Shown piece by piece: positions 8,413-17,646 of a stretch of 64,000 nucleotides of DNA. Below the pieces are notes generated by a model. The model saw only the letters and a program-made list of their open reading frames with translations. It was not told where the DNA came from and ran no database searches. The translations under genes and the position numbers were made by a program. Every line of letters begins with the position of its first letter. The stretch's first letter is position 1. Source of the DNA: Egibacter rhizosphaerae (GTDB taxonomy: Bacteria; Actinomycetota; Nitriliruptoria; Euzebyales; Egibacteraceae). The DNA lies in contig NZ_CP036402.1 of NCBI RefSeq assembly GCF_004322855.1, forward strand, positions 1,302,001 through 1,366,000. The letters run 5' to 3'.

Positions 8413-9696
8413 TCAGCTGAGGTCGCCGAGCTTGCGCTCGAGCACGGCACGTTCGCGGTAGTTCGCGCAGAGGTCGACGGCTCGGCTGAGCTCCGACCGG
8501 GCCTCCTCGGTCCGTCCGAGGCGGGTCAACAGCTCGCCGCGCACGCTCGGCAGAAGGTGGGAGCCAGCGAGCCGCTCGCTGCCGGCCAGGTCGTCGACGA
8601 CGGGCAGCGCGACGGCGGGCCCCAGCGCCATCGAGAGCGCCACGGCGCGGTTCAGCTCGACCACCGGGGAGGGCGCCAAACGTTCGAGCGCCTCGTACAG
8701 CACCACGATCCGCTCCCAGTCCGTGTCGTCGACCGAGGGGGCGACCGCGTGGCACTCGGCAATCGCAGCCTGCAGGCCGTACGCGCCAAGGCCCCGGCCC
8801 GCCCCCGCGGCGCGGGCAAGCGCGGCGCGACCACGCCCGATCGCGGCCCGGTCCCACCGTCGCCGGTCCTGGTCCTCGAGCAGCACCGGGTCGCCCTCGG
8901 GGCCGGTGCGGGCCGGGAACCGGGCGGCGGTCAGCTCGAGCAGCGCGAGCAGGCCGTGAACCTCGGGCTCGTCGGGGGCCAGGCGCGCGAGGACCCGCGC
9001 CATCCGCAGCGCCTCATGGGCGAGGTCGGGGCGAATCAGGTCGTCGCCGGACGTGGCCGTCGATCCCTCCGTGAAGACCAGGTAGACGACACTCAGTACC
9101 GAGCCCAGCCGCTCCCGGCGCTCCTCGGGCGGTGGCACCTCGAACGGGACCCGGGCGGCCGACAGGGTCTTCTTGGCTCGGGTGATCCGCGCCTGCACCG
9201 TCGCGGTGGGCACGAGGAACGCGCGGGCGATCTCGTCGCTGGTCAGGCCGCCGATGACCCGCAACGTGAGCGCGACCTGCGCCTCCGGCGACAGCGCCGG
9301 GTGACAGGCGGTGAACGCCAATGCCAGCACGTCGTCGTCGACCCGGTCCGGATCGAACAGCAACGCGCCCTCGGACGCCGCGCCCGAGGACGCCGGCGAC
9401 CCGCCCGAGGCGGCGCCGCCCTCGCCCAACTGGTGGGCGAGGGCGGCGTACCGCTCGTCGAGTGCGGCGCGACGCCGGAACGTGTCGATCGCCCGGCGCC
9501 GGCCCACGGTCGTCAGCCACCCGGCCGGGTTGTGCGGCACACCGTCGCGGGGCCAGGCCACCAGCGCCTCCGCCAGGGCCTCCTGGGCGACGTCCTCGGC
9601 CAGCGCGACGTCCCCGGTGTAGCGGGCCAGCGCCCCGACGATCCGGGCCGACTCAATCCGCCACACCGCGCCGACGACGTGCCGCGCGTCCCTCAC
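8413..9696 (-). CDS. ECF42-type RNA polymerase sigma factor with TPR-like C-terminal extension
   Basis: The frame opens further upstream, but the GTG at 9696 overlaps the stop of the YCII gene (GTGA) and starts the homologous region, giving 427 residues. Region 2 is visible in YTGDVALAEDVAQEALAEAL, and region 4 in LTSDEIARAFLVPTATVQAR. After about residue 180 comes a long helical, TPR-like extension (DUF6596 type) rather than a short end. Sigma factors of this ECF42 class carry that extension and sit beside DGPF/YCII genes, exactly as here; no anti-sigma gene is present. The extension probably controls activity. The regulon is unknown. Confidence 0.88.
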   Translation of the reverse strand: MRDARHVVGAVWRIESARIVGALARYTGDVALAEDVAQEALAEALVAWPRDGVPHNPAGWLTTVGRRRAIDTFRRRAALDERYAALAHQLGEGGAASGGSPASSGAASEGALLFDPDRVDDDVLALAFTACHPALSPEAQVALTLRVIGGLTSDEIARAFLVPTATVQARITRAKKTLSAARVPFEVPPPEERRERLGSVLSVVYLVFTEGSTATSGDDLIRPDLAHEALRMARVLARLAPDEPEVHGLLALLELTAARFPARTGPEGDPVLLEDQDRRRWDRAAIGRGRAALARAAGAGRGLGAYGLQAAIAECHAVAPSVDDTDWERIVVLYEALERLAPSPVVELNRAVALSMALGPAVALPVVDDLAGSERLAGSHLLPSVRGELLTRLGRTEEARSELSRAVDLCANYRERAVLERKLGDLS

Positions 9697-10112
9697 AGCT
9701 GGCCCGTGGCCTCCCGCCACGCCCGCTCCTTCCGGGTCCACTCGTTGTCCTGCGGGAACTCCTCGACGCTGTTGACCCGCCGGATCTCGAGCTTGCTTCC
9801 CGGGCCGGTCAACGGCGCCCGCTTGGCCCACTCGATCGCCTCGTCCTTGGAGGCGACGTCGACGATCCAGAAGCCGGTGAACAGCTCTTTGGTTTCCCCG
9901 TACGGCCCGTCGGTCACCACCGGCGGCTGCGACGAGTAGTCGACGACCACGCCCTCCGACGCATCATCGAGCCCCTCGGCCGCGACGAGGACCCCGGCCG
10001 AGATCATCTCCTGGTTGAACCGGCCCATCGCCTCGATGATCTCCTCGAAGTCGACGTGCTCGTAGGCCGCGAAGGTCTCGTCGGTCGCGCGCATGATCAG
10101 CATGTACTTCAC
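9693..10112 (-). CDS. YCII/DGPF-domain protein
   Basis: The 139-residue protein begins MKYMLIMRA, the usual start of YCII-related proteins, and contains the DGPY-GETKELF..FWIVDV motif of the DGPF subfamily. The fold is a ferredoxin-like alpha/beta barrel dimer; no catalytic role is established. Its stop overlaps the sigma-factor start by 4 bp, so the two are translated from one message. In ECF42 loci the DGPF proteins are the standard partners and often targets of the sigma factor. The ribosome site GAAGGAG lies upstream. Confidence 0.88.
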   Translation of the reverse strand: MKYMLIMRATDETFAAYEHVDFEEIIEAMGRFNQEMISAGVLVAAEGLDDASEGVVVDYSSQPPVVTDGPYGETKELFTGFWIVDVASKDEAIEWAKRAPLTGPGSKLEIRRVNSVEEFPQDNEWTRKERAWREATGQL

Positions 10113-10301
10113 GGTTCGCTCCTTCTGTCTCGGGGTCCCGCTCGGGACCCTCGCACCCCTAGGTCGAATGGTGGGACGTCCGAATCGACACCGTCGCGGG
10201 GAGATTTCTCGTCAGGACCGTGCGGGTCAGCGGCCGCGGCGGCCTTGCCGCCCCGCGGGCAGACTGAAGCCGTCTGGGAAGGTATCCGGCGGGAGGAACC
10301 C

Positions 10302-10672
10302 GTGAGCGAACAGCTGGCCGTCGCGGCCGCGCAGCCGCCGACGAGGCCCGAGGACCCCGAGTCCAACGCGCGAGCGCACGCCGCGGCGATCGCGCGTGCG
10401 CGCGCTCGTCTGGTGGTCTTCCCCGAGCTGTCCCTCACCGGCTACGACCTGGAGGCCGCACCGGTCCAGCCGGGCGACACGAGCCTGCGACCCGTCATCG
10501 AGGCTGGTGGCCGGTCCGGCGCGACCGCGCTCGTCGGCGCACCGGTGACCGAGGGCGGCCGCGCGTCGATCGCGATGCTCCGCGTCGAGGCTCACGGCGC
10601 GCAGGTGGCGTACCGCAAGCGCTGGCTCGGCGAGGAGGAAGCGGTCCGCTTCGACGGTGGCGCGAAGCGCAA
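10302..10672 (+). pseudogene. Truncated carbon-nitrogen hydrolase (nitrilase superfamily), N-terminal stump
   Basis: A GTG at 10302 with GGGAGG ahead starts a nitrilase-superfamily protein: EQLAVAAAQPPTRPEDPESN, the catalytic Glu in VVFPELSLTGYD, and the catalytic Lys in YRKRWLGEEEAVRF. The homology stops at RFDGGAK, before the region that would hold the catalytic Cys, so the protein could not be active. Beyond this point the same frame runs into sequence belonging to a different gene (restriction endonuclease), so a deletion has joined two unrelated genes. Confidence 0.75.
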
Positions 10673-10689
10673 CAGGGCAGCAGGCGCGC

Positions 10690-11584
10690 ACGCGATTCCC
10701 ACCGCGGTCGACCAGCTGCGCGTGTGGCGGCACGGGGATCAGCGTGCCCACACAAGCCCCTGCTGGTGCTGCTCATGCTGGGGCGTGTCCAGCGCGGCCA
10801 ACGCTTCGTTGCCTTCAGCGACATCGAGGACGAGTTGCGCGCGGCTGGCCGACTTCGGCCCGCCGCGCCGACACCACCATCCCGAGTTCCCGTTCTGGCA
10901 CTTGCGCAACGACGGGATCTGGGAGGTCGCCGACGCCGAGCCCCTGCGGAGCAGTAGACCGGCGCGACCCCCCGCTCTCACGCCTGCGCCCCATGCAGGC
11001 CGGGTTCCCCGAGGAGATCCACGAGCAGCTCACCGGGGACTCCTCGCTCGTCCACGAGGTCGCCGAACGACTGCTGGCCGCGCACCTCCCCCGCCTCACT
11101 TCATGAGGACGTCCTGCCCCGCGTAGAGCTCGAGCTCGTCGAGCCGCCAGGCGATCGTCGACATGATCCCGCGTTCCGTGTCGAGGTCCTGCGCGCCTAC
11201 GCCTACTGCTGCGCCGTGTGCGGCTACGACGGGAAGGTGGACACCACGCCGGTGGGATTGGACGCCGCACACGTGCGCTGGTGGGCCGCGGGCGGTCCCG
11301 ACACCCTGGACCACGGGCTCGCGCTGTGCGCCCTTCACCACAAGGCCCTCGACCTCGGCGTGCTCGGCATCAGCGAGGAGCACCGCATCCAGGTCTCGCG
11401 CGCCTTCCACGGCGGCCAGCGCGCCCAGGCACTGGTGGCATCGCTGGCCGGCCACCCACTGGCGCTGCCGCAGCCCGGCGCGCCGACGCTCAGCGAGATC
11501 CACCGCGGCTGGCACGCCCGCGAGGTCTTCCGCGAGCCACCCCGCCAGCTGGCCGCGGCGGCCGAGGCCGACTCGCCCCCCTAA
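10690..11584 (+). pseudogene. Frameshifted phosphorothioate-dependent HNH restriction endonuclease (SBD-HNH, McrA-like)
   Basis: Pieces of one protein lie in order but in different frames: VDQLRVWRHGDQRA, then HKPLLVLLMLGRVQRGQRFV (10751 on), then LADFGPPRRHHHPEFPFWHL with NDGIWEV, then GFPEEIHEQLTGDSSLVHEV, then an HNH part with CCAVCGYDG, GLDAAHVRWWAAGGPD and GLALCALHH ending at 11584. The first pieces match the sulfur-binding domain that reads phosphorothioated DNA; the last is a zinc-bound HNH nuclease as in ScoMcrA-type enzymes. At least four frameshifts (near 10748, 10840, 10950 and 11095) and loss of its own start make it inactive. No dnd genes are in the window. Confidence 0.75.
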
Positions 11585-12629
11585 GTCGTGGCAACTCGCG
11601 GTGATCGGCCACCGAGTGGCCACGCGGCCAGGCGTTCTCCCACAGCTTGGTGACCGCGGGGCACTTCTCGCCCAGAGCTCGTTGAAGTCGGCGAGGCGCT
11701 CGGTAGCGGCCTGCCCGCTGGGCGCGGTGTACACCGGCCGCAGATCGCGGGCCATCTTGTCCCAGTCGGCTCGTGACGCCAGCCGGAAGGTGTAGCCGAT
11801 GCAGGTGGCGGCACACACGTCTGGATGACCGCCAGCGGCCAGGTCGCCTCGATCGCTTCGGGCAGCCCTTTGAGGCCGTCGCACACGACGATGCAGACGT
11901 CCTCGGTGCGCGGTTCTCGGGTCTCGGTGAGCCCCTGCAGCCAGAACTACAGCGCCCATCGCCGCCCTGGCCGATCCAGATGCCTGCGGATGTCTCCGGT
12001 GCCCTCGGCGGTCATGCCGATGGCGGTGTCCGCGGGCCGGTTGGCCACCTGCCCGTCGCGGACCTCGGGCCACGACGCGCGCGATGAACACCGCGGCATA
12101 CACGCGCTCGAGCGGCCGGTTCAGCCAGTCGCCCACCTCCTCTCTTGATCCGGTCGGTGATCTTCGACACCGTCTCACGCGACACCTCGGCGCCGTACAC
12201 CTCCGCCAGATGGGCTTGCACCTCGCCGGGCGTCAGGCCCTTGGCCGATAGCGACAGCACCATCTCATCCACGCCCGACAGGCGCCGCTGGCGCTTCTTG
12301 ACCAGCTTGGGCTCGAACGAACCCTCCCGATCCCGCGGCACCTCCAGCGGAACCGGGCCAATCTCGGTCAGCACCGTCTTCGAGCGGATGCCGTTGCACG
12401 AGTTGCTGCCGTCGCGGCCTTCGACGGCGTGCTTGTCATAGCCCAGATGCTCCGACAACTCGGCCTCCGGGCCCGTCTCGAGCAGGTGCTTGGTCAACCC
12501 CGTCAGCACCCCGTCGGGGCCGACCAGGTCCAGGCCTTCTTCGCGAGCCTGCTCCACGAGGCGTTCGGCGACTTCGCGGTCCTCGTCCGAGCGCTCCCGC
12601 TCGGCATCATGTCCAGTGGCATCGGTCAT
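11585..12629 (-). mobile_element. Degenerate IS256-family transposase remnant
   Basis: The N-terminal 180 residues from the ATG at 12629 (ribosome site AAGGGA) are intact and match IS256 transposases: LTKHLLETGPEAELSEHLGY, KTVLTEIGPVPLEVPRDREG, LSAKGLTPGEVQAHLAEVYG. After TDRIK the frame shifts (near 12150). Later pieces, such as EEVGDWLNRPLERVYAAVFI, VCDGLKGLPEAIEATWPLAV and ASRADWDKMARDLRPVYTAP, are scattered over three frames. The residue expected to be the first catalytic Asp is lost (FIARVV instead of FIDAIV). The C-terminal 60 or so residues and one end are missing, and the remnant abuts the HNH pseudogene. No complete inverted-repeat pair was found. Dead element. Confidence 0.85.
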
Positions 12630-12831
12630 CAGCTGTCCCTTCCGGCCGAGCGGATAGCTCAGCCTGCCAGGTCAGCTCCGCTACACCCTTTAACGACACT
12701 TCCTTCAGTCAAGGCTTCTCGCCCATGGGCGGCCCGCGAGACGTTCGCTGTTCGAGACCGATGCCCGAAGGTTTCTCCCGCCGTACCAGGGGAACCCGTG
12801 GCACGGTTCGCAACCATCAGAGGGTCCCACC

Positions 12832-13518
12832 ATGACGTTCTCCATCGCCACTCACGATCCCCACAGCGGATGGTTCGCTGCGGGCGCGGTCACCGCCATG
12901 CCGGCTGTGGGCAAGCTGGTCACCCACGCGCGAGCAGGGGTGGGCGCCGCGTGCACCCAGGCCACGATCAACCCGTACCTGGCCATCGACGGCTTGGCGC
13001 AGCTCGCCGATGGGCGGCACGCGCAGCCGGTGTTGAAGGAGCTGGTCAGCGCTGATCCTGGTCGCGACTTCCGCCAGGCCGGGCTCGTCGACGGCCACGG
13101 TGGCGCGTGGGCGTGGACCGGCGAGCAAACCCCCCAGTGGGCCGGCCATCTGGTGCATCCCCACGTTGTCGTCCAAGGCAATCGGCTCGTGGGCCCCGAG
13201 ACGTTGGAGGCGACGCTCGAAGCATTCCAACAGCGTGACGGCCAAGTGCTCGCGCATCGCATCCTCGAGGCGCTGGCCGCCGGCGAGGCGACCGGGGCCG
13301 ACACGAAAGGTGCGTTGTCGGCCAACCTGACGGTGTTCGCCACCGAGGACTATCCCCTGTGGGATGTGCGCGTCGACCACACCGAGGATCCCGTAGCCGC
13401 GTTGCGCAGCCTGGTCGAGGAGTTCGACCAGGAACTCCTCCCCCAAGTCCGAAAGCTGCCCACCCGGGCTGACCCCATGGGCGAGGCCGCTCGCGAGCAG
13501 ACCGAATCGATCGGCTGA
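12832..13518 (+). CDS. DUF1028-family protein
   Basis: The 228-residue protein starts MTFSIATHDPHSGWFAAGAV and contains ARAGVGAACTQATINP and the AADPGRDFRQ..LVD-like segment (here SADPGRDFRQAGLVDGHG), which define DUF1028. The family has an Ntn-hydrolase-like fold, with the position after the initial beta strand acting as possible nucleophile; substrates are not known, although some members carry a peptidoglycan-binding domain (absent here). It lies between an IS256 wreck and a deleted oxidase gene but is itself intact, with codon use like the rest of the window. Confidence 0.85.
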   Translation: MTFSIATHDPHSGWFAAGAVTAMPAVGKLVTHARAGVGAACTQATINPYLAIDGLAQLADGRHAQPVLKELVSADPGRDFRQAGLVDGHGGAWAWTGEQTPQWAGHLVHPHVVVQGNRLVGPETLEATLEAFQQRDGQVLAHRILEALAAGEATGADTKGALSANLTVFATEDYPLWDVRVDHTEDPVAALRSLVEEFDQELLPQVRKLPTRADPMGEAAREQTESIG

Positions 13519-13565
13519 GGCGGGCGGTAGCGACCGCGCTCCTGGCCGGTCCATACGTGCGGGGT

Positions 13566-14635
13566 TCACGATCCCGCGCGCGACGGAAGGGCTCCGAGCA
13601 CCTCCGCCGCCGCGCGCTCGCCCGAGGAGACTGCCCCGTCCATGTAGCCGAACCAGGAGGTCGCGGTCTCGCTGCCCGCCCAGTGCAAACGGCCAACGGG
13701 CTGGCGCAGCGCGGGGCCGTGCTGGGTCCACGTTCCCGGGCAACCGCGTTGGCCTTGATCACGCTGCCCATCGGCAGCCGTTGGACGAGTTGATCCGTCA
13801 TCGCCGGCAGCGGCGGCTCGAAAGCGATGCGGCCGACCAAGGGAGGGGGGACCGCCACGACGACGCGTGAGGCCTGCACGGACTCCGCACCGTCTACCTC
13901 CACACGGACGCCGTCGGTGTCCTCGACGATCCGCCGGACCGGGGACTCCAGCTGCACCCGGCCCGGCAAGGAGGCGGCGATGCGATCGGCGAGCACCTGT
14001 GAGCCCCCGACGAAGCGCCGCTCGTGAATCCCCCCGGAACCTGCGAGCAGCCGCCTCGGCGACCCCGCGAACGCCACGTAGTAGGCCGCGTGCAAAAGCG
14101 ACACCGAGGCCGGCTCCGTGGACAGCACCAGCCGGCACGCGAGCGTGGCCAATGCCCGTCCCTGCGCGGTGCGCAGGGTGCGGTCGAACCAGGTCGCCAG
14201 CGTTTCCCCGTCCAAGCGAGCCGCGGCGGGTGCGAGCCATGGCGCGTCGACCGGGACCTGCCGCGCCATCCGCCCGAGCCTATGTGAGGCCCGCGCGAGA
14301 TCCGCGAGCACAGCGGGGCCGAACGGCGGCAACGAGCGGTGGAACCGGCGGATCTGCCCGCAGGTCTCCACGAGCGGCTCGCCGTAGTCGTAGCTGCGGA
14401 AGGTCTCCACGCCGAGCTCATCAGCCAGCGCGGCGATGCGCGTCTGCCCCGGACCGATCCACTGTCCCCCGGCTTCGAGGACCGTTCCGCCGGCGAGGAC
14501 GTCGTTGCGCACTCGCCCGCCGACCCGGTCGCGTGCTTCGAGCACCACCACGTCCCGCGCTTCCTGCGCGAGCCGACGGGCGGCGGTGAGGCCGGCGAGG
14601 CCCGCGCCCACGACGGCGACGTCACAGACGCGCAT
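13566..14635 (-). pseudogene. Flavin monoamine oxidase-like gene with internal deletion
   Basis: From the ATG at 14635 (GAAGGGGG ribosome site) the product has the FAD dinucleotide motif VVGAGLAGLTAARRL, the RVGGR loop, EAGGQWIGPGQ, and continues to [12 protein letters not shown]. There the frame changes (near 13740) and resumes as [20 protein letters not shown] followed by [20 protein letters not shown], the C-terminal FAD-binding end of the same family. About 100 residues between the two are missing, so an out-of-frame internal deletion has removed part of the substrate domain. The codable length (about 355) is well short of the usual 440-460. Without the deletion it would oxidise amines using FAD. 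Confidence 0.8.
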
Positions 14636-14715
14636 CCTCGTGCCCCCTTCGGATTGCGCCGACATGCCGGGGCCGGTGGGGCGGGAATCCTGCGCCCCGA
14701 CGAAGTGCTGACGGT

Positions 14716-15270
14716 TCAGTCGGCGAAGACGTTGCGGGCAGCGTCGCGGGCACGGTCGAAGGCTCCCACGATGGGGCCTGCGGCCGCGCGCGTCTCGGGC
14801 TGCTGGGGGGTTCCCGGATGCGGACGCGTGGGCCCGGAGTCACGCAGCTGCTGGAAGCGGCGCCCCATCTCGCGGCGTCGCTCAGCATCGACGTGCTCGC
14901 GGATCAACGGGAACTCGTCGCGCTCCTCGTGCCCAGCGTGCTCGACGACGTCGTCACGCAGACGGCCGAGCGACTCCATGAACTCATCGGACGTGGGGTC
15001 CATGTCGGCCATTTCGGCCAACAGATGCTCGGCCGAGTCCTCCTCGGCGAGCACCGCTTCGGCGACAGCCTGCCCGCTGGGCACGTCGTCGCGGACGGTG
15101 CGGTGCACCACTGCTTCCTCCGCCGCCTCGTGGCTGGCCAGGCGCGCGACGGTGTAGCGGAACAACTCCTCGCGCTCGTCCCGTGCCGCAGCCTCGAGCT
15201 CCTCGAACAACTCCCGGAACTCCCGATGCTCCTCGAGCAGCAATTCGACGATGTCGCGATCCTCAGCCAT
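14716..15270 (-). CDS. Hemerythrin/HHE-domain protein
   Basis: The ATG at 15270 has a GGAGG site 6 bp upstream, giving 184 residues. The four-helix HHE cation-binding layout is visible: DIVELLLEEHREFRELFEEL (His in helix 1), LFRYTVARLASHEAAEEAVV (HxxxE), and VVEHAGHEERDEFPLIREHV with the paired His/Glu ligands. Such cytoplasmic proteins bind a di-iron centre and sense or carry O2, NO or iron. The last 45 residues are a low-complexity, partly basic tail with a short amphipathic end (VGAFDRARDAARNVF). Isolated gene with no obvious partner. Confidence 0.85.
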   Translation of the reverse strand: MAEDRDIVELLLEEHREFRELFEELEAAARDEREELFRYTVARLASHEAAEEAVVHRTVRDDVPSGQAVAEAVLAEEDSAEHLLAEMADMDPTSDEFMESLGRLRDDVVEHAGHEERDEFPLIREHVDAERRREMGRRFQQLRDSGPTRPHPGTPQQPETRAAAGPIVGAFDRARDAARNVFAD

Positions 15271-15759
15271 GGTCAACCTCCGGTATTCGAGTCGGCGCGT
15301 CGGTGCAGACGCCGCCCCTGCCTACCCGCGCTGCGCGCGCCGAATCCCGGGATGTCGTTCCGCCTCCGGGTCCACGCACCGACGGTCGCGGGGATGCGTC
15401 AGCTCCGTCGCGTGCTGCGTGATCCCTGGGGAAGAACGCGTGCGGCCACGTCTGGGACGTACTGGGTCTGGCGGAGGGGTGTGATCAGGACCCGGTCGCC
15501 ACAACTCCAGGCTCGGCAGCGATCCGCACTGAGCGCGCCCTTCGAACGGCACGCTTTCCTTGTCGCCGCAGCTCGTCAGTTGACGGCGCCCCGGGGACCG
15601 CGCGCCATGGTCAGCCGCGGTGCGCGACGCGTCGCGTCGCGTCGCCTGCTCGGTCTGTTGGCCACCGCTCCTGTCTTCGGGGGCGTTTCTTGCCTTACTC
15701 CGCGGGCATCCGGAGGGAGCAAGAGGATCACGCATCCCCTCCATGGGAGGCGCGCCGCC
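15271..15759. other. Intergenic region with no recognised gene
   Basis: About 490 bp between the hemerythrin gene and the small His-rich ORF. All open frames here look like chance frames of GC-rich DNA with no recognisable motif. The stretch around 15620-15650 has a short CGTCGCGT-rich run. It presumably contains the hemerythrin promoter and upstream signals for the small ORF. Confidence 0.5.
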
Positions 15760-15957
15760 ATGTCCTGCAACCACGCTGCAGCCGAACCGAACGACGAGCC
15801 GGAGGGACGGTTTTACGAGGACGCTTGGGTTCACACCCACCGTTTCGCTGGTGTGAGCATCACCCACGCCCACCGCGGGGGCGCGAGTCCGCATGGGGTC
15901 TTCGAATACCCGGCCGCTGCGCCTCATGCCTGCGGTGAGCACGGCGAGGCGGCCTGA
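15760..15957 (+). CDS. Small histidine-rich protein (65 aa), function unknown
   Basis: An ATG at 15760 with GGGAGG 9 bp upstream opens a 65-codon frame. The product has nine His and two or more Cys: MSCNHAAAEPNDEPEGRF, then DAWVHTHRFAGVSITHAHRG and GASPHGVFEYP, ending PHACGEHGEAA. The HTHRxxGVxxxHxHxGG pattern is not what random GC-rich frames give, and I have the impression of similar small His-rich proteins in other actinobacteria, without being able to verify it. Metal binding (Zn, Ni or Cu) is a reasonable guess. It would be missed by gene finders with a higher length limit. Confidence 0.5.
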   Translation: MSCNHAAAEPNDEPEGRFYEDAWVHTHRFAGVSITHAHRGGASPHGVFEYPAAAPHACGEHGEAA

Positions 15958-16325
15958 CCTCGCAAGGTGCTGGCGAGGAGCGGCGCCACGGCAGCGAGGG
16001 CGCCGGCATGGGTTCCGCGCGCGTAGGCGCGCATGCGCTCGGGTCGGTTTCGGGAGAGGTTCACCGCTCGCTCACCCGCTAGGAGCATCGGCATCCCAGC
16101 GACCGCGAGCAGCCCATGAGCGGCGGCCTCGGCCTAGCAGCCGGATCAGCGGTGCTCATGGCGAAGGTCGACGGTGAACACCTCCTGCCCGGTTGTGAAA
16201 CCCCCTGGTAGCAGGGACCTGCGTGGCCGCCATGGCTGCACCGTGGGTCTGCGCCGATCGCGCGGCGCGTGATCGACATGAGCGTGCGCGTGCGCGCCCG
16301 AACCGCGCGGGTGCGCCCCGGCCGG
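15958..16325. other. Intergenic region with no recognised gene
   Basis: About 370 bp between the His-rich small ORF and the end of the ANTAR regulator gene. No coding homology, tRNA, or clear hairpin recognised. Both neighbouring genes end here (convergent), so only termination signals are expected. Confidence 0.5.
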
Positions 16326-17024
16326 CTAGCAGTCGAGGTGGCCGTTGACGACGGCGCGGGCGGCGTCGTGGATGCGTTCGCGGCGGCTGCGGGCGGCGCC
16401 GCGGAGCCGCTCGAAGGCGGTGGCAGCGTCGAGGCCGTGGCGTTCGGCGAGCTTGCCCTTGGCCTGTTCGATCACCACGCGGCTGTCGAGCGCGTGTTGC
16501 AGCTGCTCGCGAACGGTGTCGCGCTCGACGATGGTCTGGGCGTTGAGGATGTAGGACGCGGCCATGTCAGCCAGCACCCCGGCGGCCTCGACCCGGTCGG
16601 CAGGCCATTCCTGTGGGCCACGGCGGTAGAGGTCGAGCGCGCCGAGGGGGCGTCCCGCCGCATACAGCGGGACCCCCGCGACCGCGCACCAACCCTGCTG
16701 CAACGCCACCGGGGTGAAGCGGGGCCACCGCGTCTCCGCGGTGAGATCGGCGCTGGTGACCACCTCCCCGCTGGCATAGGCCTCGTGACAGGGACCGTCA
16801 CCGACTTCGGTCTGGTGGTCCTCGATGCGCACCACCTGCGCGTCCGACGCGCTCACGAACTGCAGCTCTCCGTGCTCGCCCAGCGACACGCCGGCGCCAT
16901 CGATGTCGAGCGCGGCCACGACCTGGTCGGTGAGCCGGTACAACACATCACCAACCTCGTAGCCGTCCCTGAGCGTGCGCGCGTAGTCGGCGAACACCCG
17001 CACCAGCTCAGCCTGATCCACCAT
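16326..17024 (-). CDS. GAF-ANTAR domain RNA-binding antiterminator regulator
   Basis: I take the ATG at 17024 (GGAGGGG 6 bp upstream), 232 residues; the frame is open for 37 more codons. Residues about 15-165 form a GAF domain (DVLYRLTDQVVAALDIDGAG, GDGPCHEAYASGEVV, AGVPLYAAGRPLGALDLYRR). Residues about 175-225 form an ANTAR domain: SRVVIEQAKGKLAERHGLDA and ERLRGAARSRRERIHDAARA. ANTAR proteins bind paired RNA hairpins and prevent transcription termination; the GAF domain presumably senses a ligand or redox state. No RNA target is obvious nearby. It is not paired with the PdtaS-type kinase located 26 kb away, although ANTAR proteins are that kinase's usual partners. Confidence 0.88.
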   Translation of the reverse strand: MVDQAELVRVFADYARTLRDGYEVGDVLYRLTDQVVAALDIDGAGVSLGEHGELQFVSASDAQVVRIEDHQTEVGDGPCHEAYASGEVVTSADLTAETRWPRFTPVALQQGWCAVAGVPLYAAGRPLGALDLYRRGPQEWPADRVEAAGVLADMAASYILNAQTIVERDTVREQLQHALDSRVVIEQAKGKLAERHGLDAATAFERLRGAARSRRERIHDAARAVVNGHLDC

Positions 17025-17258
17025 GGCCAGCCCCTCCATGCCTCTTGGGGTCGCCGCCTTCCCGACGAGAACGGCCACCCGACGAGCTCTGGACACCACA
17101 GGCGCCGGCGAGGTCAAGGCCGAACGGACACCCACCGTCGGTGGTGGACGTGGGCAGCGTCGGAGCGCTGCCAGGCAAATAGGCTAGCCGCCCCCTCCGC
17201 GCCCGTCACCTTCTCAGGTTGGGCCGTGGCGGCGTCACAGATCGAGGTCACCGGCAGT

Positions 17259-17432
17259 TCAGCCGCGCGACCGCGAACCCAAGACTAGAGTGAACCTTCC
17301 CCGCCACCTGAGCAACTTCAAGTGGCCCTCGCCGGTCGCGGCCACCGTGATCTGATCGATCTCGCGGCCGAGCTCGTCGACGGCGACCACAGTGTCGGTG
17401 CGGCTGTGCGCATCGATGCCAATCATGATCAT
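17259..17432 (-). mobile_element. IS110-family transposase N-terminal fragment
   Basis: A 57-codon frame starting at an ATG with GAAGGGG upstream encodes MIMIGIDAHSRTDTVVAVDE, LGREIDQITVAATGEGHLKL and LRW, the start of IS110 (DEDD) transposases with the first catalytic Asp in GIDAHS. Homology stops after LLRW, and the frame then runs through unrelated sequence to a TGA. More than 85 percent of the usual 350-400 residues are missing. Confidence 0.75.
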
Positions 17433-17646
17433 CAACAGCCCCTTCTCGTCGACCTACTCCCAGTGGTCACGGCCGAGGGGCATGCCTCAATCAAGACCTC
17501 GTCGTGCTCCCATCAAGCCACCCCAGCCGCCCGGGCTCGAAGCGCCGCAGATCCAGGACAAACCACCACCCACCGGGCGGGGCAGCGAAATAGCGAGCGA
17601 ACGCCCCGAGCCGCCCTTCAGCCTGACATTGAGGCGAAGTAGGCGG

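Noticed and set aside
12012-12629. IS256 transposase as an intact gene
   Set aside because: The open frame ends in non-homologous sequence after a frameshift; the catalytic core is in other frames and mutated, and the C-terminus is absent.
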